Notes under the pieces: model-generated
Databases searched by the model: none
The model's input: the letters and a program-made list of their open reading frames with translations, nothing else
Told to the model about the DNA's origin: nothing
Assembly (NCBI GenBank): GCA_002393195.1
Contig: DGIK01000180.1
Location: 1-32,358 of the forward strand
DNA from: Bacteroidales bacterium UBA3824
GTDB taxonomy: Bacteria; Bacteroidota; Bacteroidia; Bacteroidales; UBA3824
DNA: 32,358 nucleotides
Direction of reading: 5' to 3'
In this document: in pieces, positions 1-8,200 of the stretch
How positions within the stretch are numbered: position 1 is the stretch's first letter
How the letters are laid out: each line of letters begins with the position of its first letter
Made by a program: the position numbers and the translations under genes

Positions 1-86
1 ACGGCCCCGGTATGAGCGACTTCTGTGTAAGGTTCATCGACGAAAACGGCAAGCCCGTCAAGAACATCACTGTAACCTGCAACTAA
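1..86 (+). CDS. 3' end of a GH43-type glycoside hydrolase gene (partial)
   Basis: Only the last 28 or so codons are present, ending at the TAA at 84-86. The visible C-terminus (GPGMSDFC, then RFID, NGK and VKN) matches the C-terminus of the intact 664-residue GH43 protein at 14327-16321 almost position for position. This is therefore the tail of a paralogue of that enzyme. Its catalytic domain lies outside the window, so activity is inferred only from the paralogue. The next gene is likewise a paralogue of the gene that follows the intact copy, which makes the pair a duplicated two-gene unit. Confidence 0.8.
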   Translation, partial: GPGMSDFCVRFIDENGKPVKNITVTCN

Positions 87-162
87 TTTTTTCGAATGTC
101 CTTTGGACAGAAATCTTTCAAATAAATACAAATTTTATAAATACTAATTGTCTGAATGATAG

Positions 163-197
163 AGATTTGTAAGATTTTTAAAAGATTTGTAGGATTT
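163..197. repeat. Short direct repeat in the leader before the GH43 gene
   Basis: AGATTTGTAAGATTT at 163-177 recurs as AGATTTGTAGGATTT at 183-197, with 14 of 15 bases matching and a 20-base period. It lies in the 163-base gap between the GH43 tail and the next start codon. No TAnnTTTG promoter match was found in this gap, so the downstream gene may be read through from upstream. The repeat could be a regulator site or chance in AT-rich DNA. Confidence 0.35.
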
Positions 198-249
198 CTC
201 GCGAAGCGACATCCAAATACAATATTAATAACAAAATTTTCAGCAAACA

Positions 250-1704
250 ATGAAAACAAGACATATACTTGCAGGCGCATTGTGCGTGGCGTCGGCGGCA
301 TTTGTACAAAACTCCAACGCACAGATTGGCACACCGTTCATCCACGACCCCTCCACAATTATGGAGTGCGACGGCAAATATTACACCTTCGGCACGGGCG
401 GCGGCGGTCTTATTTCTGAGGACGGATGGACTTGGAACGGCGGCGCGGAACGTCCCGGCGGCGGCGCGGCTCCCGATGCAATCAAGATTGGCGACCGTTA
501 TCTCGTGGCATACAGCACCACAGGCGGCGGTCTCGGCGGCGGTCACGCGGGCAAAGTTGTTACAATGTGGAACAAGACCCTCGACCCCAAATCTCCCGAT
601 TTCAAATTCACCGAACCTATCGAAGTGGCGGGTTCTGAATATGACGAGGATTGCGACGCCATAGATGCAGGCCTCCTCCTCGACCCGACTGACGGTCGCC
701 TGTGGCTCACTTACGGTACTTATTTTGGCTTCATTCGCCTTGTGGAACTCGACCCCAAGACCGGCAAGCGCGTGGAGGGCAACAAGGCAATCGACGTTGC
801 AATCGACTGCGAGGCTACCGACCTCATCTACCGCAACGGTTGGTACTATCTCCTTGGTACTCACGGCACTTGCTGCGACGGCGCCAACTCCACCTACAAC
901 ATCGTCTGCGGTCGCTCGCGCAAGGTTACAGGCCCGTATGTTGACAATGTTGGTCGTGATATGATTCACGGCGGCGGCAAGATGGTGGTTGACGCGGAAG
1001 ACCGTCGTTTTGGCGCGGGACACTTCGGACGTGAAATTATCACCGACGGCATCGAAAAAATGTCGTTCCACTTTGAAGCCGATCTCGATATGAGCGGTTA
1101 CAGCACATTGGCAATACGTCCGATTGTTTGGAAAAACGATTGGCCCACCGTCGGCGAAAACATCGAGGACGGCGTTTATGAAATTTCGTCCGAGCGTCGC
1201 GGCTACGCACTCGAACTCAGCGTCGATTTCACACGCGCAGAAGGCGGTATGCGTTGGTTTAACCGCAATCAGGAACGCCCCATCGAAAAGGTTAAGAATC
1301 AGACGTTTGCAGACGTAGAAAAGACCTTCCCCTCGGGCGTCAACCCCGTCAGGATGAACGAATGGATGAACCGTCCGCATCAGCGTTGGCAGGTGGTTGC
1401 AGTACCCGAAAAGGGCGGCTACCTCGGCGGTCCTTACTTCAAGATTGTCGTAGAAGGCACCAACCGCGCCCTCGCAGCAACAGCCGAGGCAGAGGTGGTA
1501 ACAGTGCCCGAATACACCGGCGCAGACGAGCAACTTTGGCGCATCGACCAATGCATCGACGGCACATACCGCATAATGCCCAAGAGCGTCCCAGGGCACA
1601 ACGGCGAAAATTTTGTGCTCTACTCCATCGGCGACAGCACCCCGACCCTCGCCAAGTTCGACTTCAACAATGACAATTCAAAATGGAATTTCAGAAAAAA
1701 ATAG
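250..1704 (+). CDS. Secreted GH43 arabinanase-like enzyme with C-terminal trefoil-like domain
   Basis: This is a 484-residue exported glycoside hydrolase of the five-bladed beta-propeller GH43 family, closest in motif pattern to endo-1,5-alpha-L-arabinanases. Residues 1-24 form a signal peptide ending in NA before Gln. The expected catalytic triad is visible: Asp33 in HDPS (base), Asp139 in AIDAG (pKa modulator) and Glu188 in DCEAT (acid). Other arabinanase-like stretches are GTHGTCCDG followed by STYNIV, and GAGHFG. The C-terminal part (roughly residues 360-484) has QRW and QLW motifs typical of ricin-type beta-trefoil (CBM13-like) domains. It is a clear paralogue of the protein at 16323-17780. 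The N-terminal Gly-rich stretches (GTGGGG, GGGLGGGH) are unusual for the family. The exact substrate (arabinan or arabinoxylan side chains) is inferred. Confidence 0.85.
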   Translation: MKTRHILAGALCVASAAFVQNSNAQIGTPFIHDPSTIMECDGKYYTFGTGGGGLISEDGWTWNGGAERPGGGAAPDAIKIGDRYLVAYSTTGGGLGGGHAGKVVTMWNKTLDPKSPDFKFTEPIEVAGSEYDEDCDAIDAGLLLDPTDGRLWLTYGTYFGFIRLVELDPKTGKRVEGNKAIDVAIDCEATDLIYRNGWYYLLGTHGTCCDGANSTYNIVCGRSRKVTGPYVDNVGRDMIHGGGKMVVDAEDRRFGAGHFGREIITDGIEKMSFHFEADLDMSGYSTLAIRPIVWKNDWPTVGENIEDGVYEISSERRGYALELSVDFTRAEGGMRWFNRNQERPIEKVKNQTFADVEKTFPSGVNPVRMNEWMNRPHQRWQVVAVPEKGGYLGGPYFKIVVEGTNRALAATAEAEVVTVPEYTGADEQLWRIDQCIDGTYRIMPKSVPGHNGENFVLYSIGDSTPTLAKFDFNNDNSKWNFRKK

Positions 1705-1732
1705 TGTGTTGAATCATAGTAAGTTGATAATT

Positions 1733-1770
1733 AAAGGGAACGGAGAATTATTTTCCGTTCCCTTTTTTTT
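1733..1770 (+). terminator. Rho-independent terminator after the GH43 gene
   Basis: AAAGGGAACGGA (1733-1744) pairs perfectly with TCCGTTCCCTTT (1754-1765), with a 9-base loop, and is followed by a T run. It starts 29 bases after the stop codon. The stem is nearly symmetric, so it may also stop transcripts arriving from bglX on the other strand. Confidence 0.85.
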
Positions 1771-1771
1771 A

Positions 1772-1966
1772 TTTTTTGACAACGAATTAAACGAATGTAA
1801 CGAATAATCATTTACGAAGAAAAAATATTTACAATATTTTTTGCGAATTAAACAAATTGCAAATTTGTATTCGTTACATTCGTTTTAGAGACATCATATT
1901 ATGGTGTCTCTAAATAAAATGCAAAATAACAATTCGTTTTATTCGTTTAATTAGTTGTTAAAAAAC
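1772..1966. repeat. MITE-like inverted-repeat element between convergent genes
   Basis: The ends of this roughly 195-base AT-rich segment are imperfect inverted repeats of about 34 bases. The left arm has TTTTTTG, ACAAC, AATTAAACGAAT and AACGAAT. The complement of the right end (about 1931-1966) carries the same blocks with about four differences. A second perfect 18-base inverted pair lies inside at 1789-1806 and 1868-1885. It encloses a palindrome at 1820-1842 and a hairpin at 1886-1912 (AGAGACATCAT with ATGGTGTCTCT, one wobble pair). The motif ACGAAT recurs on both strands. There is no coding potential. It could be a non-autonomous mobile element or a structured terminator for bglX. Confidence 0.55.
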
Positions 1967-1968
1967 AA

Positions 1969-4314
1969 TTACAACACTTCGGCGAAATAATGTTTCCTCA
2001 GCGGCATCGTAACAGCCTCGCCGGTGAGTTTCACGTTTGCGGACTGACGGATGTCGGCGGATGAAGCACCGATTTTGATGTTGAATTTGCCCGGGGCGAT
2101 GTTCCATTGATTGTTGGCAAAATAACCCAACTGCGACGGCGCAACGGCAAATTTCACGGTCTTCTTTTCACCCGGATTGAGCGACACGCGGGCAAATCCC
2201 TGCAATTGTATCGGTCTGATATTCTGATTGTTGTCTGTGGGCGATACGTACAACTGCACAATTTCGTCGGCAGCAAATTTGCCTGTGTTTTCCACATCGA
2301 CGCTCACATTGAACCTCTCCGCATTGGTGGGCACTTGCGAATCGACATTAAGGTCAGAATACTTGAACGTCGTGTATGACATTCCATAGCCAAACGGATA
2401 GGCGATGCGATTGTCGGGTTCGTTATTATAATTGTAACAAATAGGCTCGTGCAGTTCCTCGGCGGGGTACGAAACGGAGAGTTTTCCCGAAGGGCTGATG
2501 TTTCCAAAAATGATGTCAGCCAATGCGTTGCCGCCTTCCTCGCCCGGATACCAAGCCTGAATGACAGCGGCACATTTTTCGGCGAGACCGCTGATTACCT
2601 GCGCCCTGCCGCCAAAGATGACAAGCACGACGGGCTTGCCGGTTGCAATGAGTTTTTGCACAAATTCTTCCTGACGTCCGGGCAGACGGAGGTGTTTGCG
2701 GTCGCGGTTTTCGCCACAAAGGATGGCATTTTCACCGACTGCGGTAATTATAACGTCGCTCTGTTTTGCCATTGCGAGAGCCGCCTTTTCGTCAGCCTCC
2801 TCGCCGCTGTCAATCTTGCGGTTTTGGATTTCTTTCAGGTACGCAACACGCGGGTCGCCGCTCTGGTCAACTACGGTTTCCACTTCTTCCGTCCAATCGC
2901 AACCGCGCTGATAATCAAGCGAAAATCCGCGCGGCAACTTGTTGGAAAGTCCGTCCTTCAATCCGACGATTTTTGGGTGCAGACCGTCCTCAATCGTTCC
3001 TTTCCAAAAGAACCTCATCGACTGATAGGTGTAGTCGCCGAGCATCGCCCACATCGAATTGGCGTTAGGACCCGTGAGGGCGATTTGGGTTTTCTTGGTT
3101 TTGAGCGGAAGTACGCCATTATTTTTGAGCATCACAACCGACTGAGTTGCAAGTTGATAGGCAGTGTTGCGCTCAACGGGTGTGTCGTATTGGATGTGTC
3201 CCTCGTCGTAGAGTTTCACATTGTCGCCGAGCGTGCCAACCATATATTTGAATTTCAGGACACGCTTGACAGCCGCCTCAAAAGTCTGTTCCGTTACGAG
3301 GCCTTTCTCGATTGCTTCGGGAATGAGTTTGTAATTGTCGCCATTCGGGAAATCAACATCATTTCCGGCGTTGATGGCTGCGGCGGCACGTTGGAGCGGC
3401 GTCATATTGTCGTCCACCTGATCTATTGAGCCATAATCACTTACCATAATGCCGTCATAATGGAGATAATCACGGAGGATGTCTTGCTGAATGTTGCGGT
3501 TTGCGACGCATTTGGTGCCGTCCACAGCGTGATAGCCGGTCATTACCACCTTGCTGCCCTCCTGACGGATGCAGGCCTCGTGCGGCAGGAGAATTTCTTC
3601 CATAAGTTCCTTCTTGTCGGCATTGCCGCCGCCACCATAACCGAGAAAATGTTTTGTGCAGGCAGCCACACCTTTCTTCAAATCGCCGTGCTGCAATCCG
3701 CGCACAAACGCCGTTGCCATCACAGCCGAGAGGTAAGCGTCCTCGCCATACGACTCTTCAAGGCGGTTGAACGACGGGTCGCGCACCACGTCAATCATCG
3801 GCGAGAGCGACAAGAAACCGCCCGCCTTCCTCAACGCCGCCGCCGTCTCGTAGGTCTTCTTCTCGGCGAACGCAGGATTGAAGGAGCAAGCCAAACCGAT
3901 TTGCTGCGGATACACAGTGGCTTCCATCGCGTTGACACCGCTCAAAACCTCCTCGTGCATCAGCGCGGGGATGCCGCTCGGCGTATTGTGGATGAGCCAA
4001 TCCTGCATCTGCGCCACCATATCGCGCACCTTGTCGGGCGGGAGTTGGGTGTTGAGCATAAACTGAGAACAATGTCCCACGCCGTTTGGGATGATTTCGG
4101 CGCATTTTTCGGGCATCAACTTATTGTCCTCGTCAAAAAACTGCGTCATATAAATGCCACACAACTGCGCCACGCGCTCCTCCTTGGTCATTTTTGCGTA
4201 CAACGAATCGACCTTTGCGTCGATGTCTGCGCACTGTTGCGGCATCTGCGAGTTGCAACCCGCAATAGTTCCTGCAAGTGTCATAATTGCTGCGTATTTT
4301 GTGATGGGTTTCAT
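1969..4314 (-). CDS. bglX: GH3 beta-glucosidase / beta-xylosidase lipoprotein
   Basis: This is a 781-residue GH3 exo-glycosidase that would release terminal beta-linked glucose or xylose from oligosaccharides. I chose the ATG at 4314 rather than the longer frame because it begins a lipoprotein signal (MKPITKYAAIMTLAGTIAGC) with Cys20 as the acylation site. The frame before it lies in the leader and over the promoter. The order is the GH3 N-terminal barrel (about 30-370) with nucleophile Asp293 in MVSDYGS, the GH3 C-terminal sandwich (about 400-630), and a fibronectin III-like domain (about 680-770). KHFLGYG and GYHAVDG are typical GH3 motifs. It is probably anchored in the periplasm or outer membrane. 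The gene converges on the GH43 gene and fits the same hemicellulose set. GH3 members vary between glucosidase and xylosidase activity, so the gene symbol reflects the family, not a proven substrate. Confidence 0.88.
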   Translation of the reverse strand: MKPITKYAAIMTLAGTIAGCNSQMPQQCADIDAKVDSLYAKMTKEERVAQLCGIYMTQFFDEDNKLMPEKCAEIIPNGVGHCSQFMLNTQLPPDKVRDMVAQMQDWLIHNTPSGIPALMHEEVLSGVNAMEATVYPQQIGLACSFNPAFAEKKTYETAAALRKAGGFLSLSPMIDVVRDPSFNRLEESYGEDAYLSAVMATAFVRGLQHGDLKKGVAACTKHFLGYGGGGNADKKELMEEILLPHEACIRQEGSKVVMTGYHAVDGTKCVANRNIQQDILRDYLHYDGIMVSDYGSIDQVDDNMTPLQRAAAAINAGNDVDFPNGDNYKLIPEAIEKGLVTEQTFEAAVKRVLKFKYMVGTLGDNVKLYDEGHIQYDTPVERNTAYQLATQSVVMLKNNGVLPLKTKKTQIALTGPNANSMWAMLGDYTYQSMRFFWKGTIEDGLHPKIVGLKDGLSNKLPRGFSLDYQRGCDWTEEVETVVDQSGDPRVAYLKEIQNRKIDSGEEADEKAALAMAKQSDVIITAVGENAILCGENRDRKHLRLPGRQEEFVQKLIATGKPVVLVIFGGRAQVISGLAEKCAAVIQAWYPGEEGGNALADIIFGNISPSGKLSVSYPAEELHEPICYNYNNEPDNRIAYPFGYGMSYTTFKYSDLNVDSQVPTNAERFNVSVDVENTGKFAADEIVQLYVSPTDNNQNIRPIQLQGFARVSLNPGEKKTVKFAVAPSQLGYFANNQWNIAPGKFNIKIGASSADIRQSANVKLTGEAVTMPLRKHYFAEVL

Positions 4315-4359
4315 AAATGCTTTAATTAATTGTCTTTGCAATTTGTTTGTTTTCAATTG

Positions 4360-4367
4360 CAAATATA
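4360..4367 (-). promoter_or_regulatory. Bacteroidetes -7 element for bglX
   Basis: On the minus strand this reads TATATTTG, an exact TAnnTTTG match about 46 bases before the chosen bglX ATG. It overlaps a 24-base sequence (4340-4363) that occurs identically at 12091-12114 in front of the DUF3791 cassette. Confidence 0.6.
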
Positions 4368-4477
4368 GAGAATAATTTTTATGCAGCAAAGAATATTATG
4401 TAACAAAAAAATGCGCACGATGGAAACAGTTGATAATCAAGGTACGACAACAAATTCTCAAAAAAAACGCAAAAAGA

Positions 4478-4509
4478 TTTGGTAGATACAAAAAAGTATT
4501 ATACATTTG
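4478..4509 (+). promoter_or_regulatory. Promoter of the HEPN-like/NTPase operon
   Basis: TTTG at 4478-4481 and TACATTTG at 4502-4509 match the Bacteroidetes -33 and -7 elements with a 20-base spacer. Transcription would start near 4516-4518, leaving a leader of about 85 bases before the first ORF of the AT-rich operon. Confidence 0.6.
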
Positions 4510-4522
4510 TGATGATAAATCT

Positions 4523-4596
4523 CCTCACTAAAGGAAGAGATTCGGCATACACCCACCGATAATGGGTGAGGTTAAAAAAATAAGTTAAAAAAATAA
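4523..4596 (+). promoter_or_regulatory. Structured 5' leader with alternative hairpins and tandem 13-mers
   Basis: CACCCA (4550-4555) can pair with TGGGTG (4563-4568). CCTCAC (4523-4528) can pair with GTGAGG (4566-4571), which overlaps the first partner, so the two stems exclude each other. The leader ends with two back-to-back copies of GTTAAAAAAATAA (4571-4583 and 4584-4596) directly before the ATG. This could tune translation or act as an attenuator. No known riboswitch was recognised. Confidence 0.35.
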
Positions 4597-4600
4597 ATTT

Positions 4601-5206
4601 ATGGCGACACCACAGGTACTACCTCCTAATCCGACACTTCTTGTAAACAATTATAGAGAAGTTGCAGTTAAACATTATGAGGCAATAAGGATGATGTATG
4701 GTCAACTAAATATTACAAGTGGTGCTAATTCCCCAAAATACAGGAATCTTTTATATGATGCCTATTATTTGTCAGGGTATGTTCTTGAAGCGGCATCTGT
4801 ATATAAGATTTTCAAAAATATTAATTGGAAAGATTCGAAAGAAATTCCAGCAAAAGGAACAAGGTTTTCTCCTTTGTTAGATGCTCATAATTATAATAAT
4901 GGGGTTGTTCATTTTACTCGTTCTGATGCTGAATCTTTCCAACAAAACTTGAGGAGTCATAATTTTATGAAATACACAATGACAAGACATACAGGATGCT
5001 CTACCGAACCATTCTTTTGTGGAGATTGTGATCCAGATTTAAGCAACACCAATCCAATATGTCCTGAACTGCTTAAGATTTGGAATGCGGATAAACGATA
5101 TTATTGTGAAAGTTTGTTTAATACCCCAGGTGGTGCAACAATCAATGGAGAGATGCTCCTAAATATAATTAATTTTTTTAAAGATTACATTATAAAAATA
5201 ATTTAA
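4601..5206 (+). CDS. Small HEPN-like protein, first gene of a candidate defence operon
   Basis: This 201-residue protein has no signal peptide or membrane segment. The helix at residues 47-73 (YRNLLYDAYYLSGYVLEAAS) has the pattern of HEPN domains, where an Ala-Tyr-Tyr-Leu-(Ala/Ser)-Gly-Tyr helix packs in an all-helical nuclease or substrate-binding fold. The end (W161, R166-Y167-Y168, then a hydrophobic helix at 184-200) also resembles the tail of that family. A canonical HEPN RNase motif Arg-x4-6-His is not obvious, so it may be catalytically inactive or a distant relative. Cys133, Cys140, Cys143 and Cys154 could bind a metal. The next gene starts six bases downstream, so the two are almost certainly co-transcribed. 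DNA is much more AT-rich than the flanking hydrolases. HEPN assignment is an inference; the ORF itself is convincing. Confidence 0.75.
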   Translation: MATPQVLPPNPTLLVNNYREVAVKHYEAIRMMYGQLNITSGANSPKYRNLLYDAYYLSGYVLEAASVYKIFKNINWKDSKEIPAKGTRFSPLLDAHNYNNGVVHFTRSDAESFQQNLRSHNFMKYTMTRHTGCSTEPFFCGDCDPDLSNTNPICPELLKIWNADKRYYCESLFNTPGGATINGEMLLNIINFFKDYIIKII

Positions 5207-5212
5207 AGGAAT

Positions 5213-8200
5213 ATGATACAGACAATAGTCATAGCGCAAAACATTAACAAAATATTATCCGATAAGGATTATATACATAAAATAATTATCGAGTCAAATT
5301 TCTCGGTAAGAGTTCATTATGTCCGTAAGGGGACAGAAAAAAATATTAACAATCAAGATAAAAAATCTCAGCAAAATGAACTTCTCGCTAGATTCAATAA
5401 TGGAGTGATTACCATTGACGAGTTTACCGAACAATTCAAACAAATAGGAAACACATCAGAAGATATTGAAATAAATATTGAGGAATACATTTATAATAAA
5501 CTTGGCATAGACAGAAATGATTATCGAATTGAATTTTGCGCTTACGAGCAGGAAGATTTTGATGACCCTGATTCATATGTTACAACAATCTTCAAAGGTG
5601 ATAATCCAATAGTATATATGTCGCGCACGCGCTTTAATGGATTTTTTGATGAAAATCCTCAAAAAATAAGCGGCGACATACCTCCTGTTATTACGTTTTA
5701 TAGTTACAAAGGAGGTATGGCACGTACGACTACAATGGTTGCGTATGCCATCAAGAAAGCGTCGCAAGGAAAGCGTGTATTCATAATTGATTGTGATTTA
5801 GAAGCACCAGGTTACCTAAATTTCTTTAATCTATCGGAGCATAATGCTTTGAAACAAGGCGACACTAACGGTCTTGTGGAAATGATAAGCGATATTGAGT
5901 TTTCAAAATCGTTCAATCCTACGAAATTTGAATATTCAAAATACTTCATAAACACCTATTATGGTTTTTATGGAGAAGGTAATGTAGAACAAGGAAATGC
6001 TCTATATGATGATTTGCTCAAAAAAAAATATGGAGATTTACTCTCTAATATCTTTGTGATGCCGGCAGGCAACTTGAACGATACAGAAACCTACAAAGCG
6101 TCCACGAAGGAGTCTGTCTATATTCCAAATAGAGAACACTATTTGGAAGGACTCTCCCGTATTAATTTAAGTAACCCTAACGTCATCAAACATATATTTG
6201 CTAACTTGTTTGAATATTTAAAAAATGAGTTGCACATAGATGTCATACTGATAGACTCTCGTACAGGTTTTTCTGACATTATTTTCGATTCCGTCAAGTA
6301 TTATTCAAACCAAATTGTTGCATTTTTCAATAGTAACGCACAGTCAATTCCAGGACTACTAAACCTTTTGGATGAGTATTACGATGCCAATAGTACTTTC
6401 GGATTAACTTTGGTCCATTCAATACTTCCTCAGAACAACAAGGATTCTGAAATACGAGAAAAATATTTCAGCAAAGTATTCAATGAATACAGAAATAATC
6501 TATCAGAATATGAAGAAAAAGATGAGATAAACATATTGCCTCTTCATAGGGTCACAGACCTTGAAAAATTAGGTATTAAAGGCGAATCATTCAACACAAT
6601 TCAATTAATAGAATACGTATTAGAGGACAAAAATGATGATTATGTAAAAATATTCCGTAGTCAGTTTGATACCAAAATCTTTGGTGACGATGAAATAATG
6701 TCCGAAAGTGATTCAGAAACAGCAATACAAACAAAAGATGATGTAGAATTGAACGAGGAGGTTAATAAAAAACCTAATAATACCATAGACTCAAACTATA
6801 TCAAATCCCTCAAAACAATCAATTTGAAAAACAATATTTTGCAAAACTTGAAGCGCAAATTAGCCAATATTTCATCTTTTGCCGAAACCACAGATATGGA
6901 TGAACAATTATTCTTCTATCGGGAGTGTATGTACGATTTGTTCAAACAAGACAAATTCCTGATTAAAGGATACAAAGGAACAGGTAAAACCTATCTGTAT
7001 CGCGCATTGGAACAACCGGGAATACTTGATAATCTGAAAAAGAAGGCAGGTGAAAAGTTCGGCGACAAATCAATTAGTAAGATTGGTTATATTCCAATTC
7101 AAGTAATCGATACAGATGCAACGGTGCCCAAAAGGAAATCTTTTAATTTCCGTAGTTTTATCACTCCACAGACCTTGACCGTATATAATTTCCAACGTTT
7201 TTGGAAACTTCATACTTGGAACTCAATATTGTTAGAAACTGAATATGAGTTCATAAAAAATATTCGTGAACAGAGTAGATATAAACAATACATCAAAGAT
7301 ATATTCGGAGATGCTTCTATTGAACTGTATAAGAAGTGCCTTCTTCAAGACGATTTGGATTTGTTTGTCGCAATAGACGAAGATTTGGCCAAGGTTAATA
7401 GCGAACTCCAAAAAAGGGACAAAAAAATGTTCCTTTTATACGACCAATTGGATACAATGATTAATCCTAAGGATTGGAAATATGCAGTATCTCCATTGAT
7501 TGAATATTGGAGATATTACCGCACTTCTTATTCTTGTATTATGCCCAAGATATTTGTGCGTACTGACTTGATTCAGAAAATTCAAGGAACAAATACTCTA
7601 AGGTTGGAACAAGAAAACGTTATTAGTATTGAGTGGCATATCAATGAAATATTCAATTATTTTTTCAAGTTGACATTAGTGGACGATTTGGCAAGGAATT
7701 GCCTCAAAGAAATAATGTACGAAAGAATGCCCAGAAAATACGATAAAGATAAGGCTAAGACAATTTTCCCCAGCGACAAAAAACTAAAAGAAAATCTATA
7801 CCAATTGGCGAATGACAAAGAATCAAGTCTTACTCCATTTGTCAATGCATTTTTTGGCACTAAGGTAGTTGTCGGCGATAGATTCTTAGGAAACGCATAT
7901 AAGTATTTTAAGGACAATTTGTGCAACGCAGATAGAAATAGCATCAGTCTTAGACCGTTTATCAATACTTTGAACAACAATGCCATATCAGCGGAACTCG
8001 ACCCTCGTAATTCATACAAACCAATCACTGCAATTATATCCAGTGAATCGTATGCAAACAAAGAAGTAAGGGATAGGGCGACAAGAGAATATTTTAAAGA
8101 CTTGACGCGCGATGAATTCAGCGAGGACTTAATTAAGTTCAGAGAATTTTTGGATTACAAAGATGGAGATCCGTACAGATTTAAGTCATTGAACCAATCT

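Noticed and set aside
178..1599. Long minus-strand frame opposite the first GH43 gene
   Set aside because: It is the antisense shadow of a GC-rich gene. The protein has low-complexity Ala/Val/Cys content, no domain, and a similar shadow exists opposite the paralogue at 16308-17798.
2449..3429. Plus-strand frame inside bglX
   Set aside because: Antisense of a clear GH3 gene, without motifs, promoter or ribosome site.
4315..4389. N-terminal extension of bglX
   Set aside because: It would place codons over the promoter and leader and bury the lipoprotein signal.
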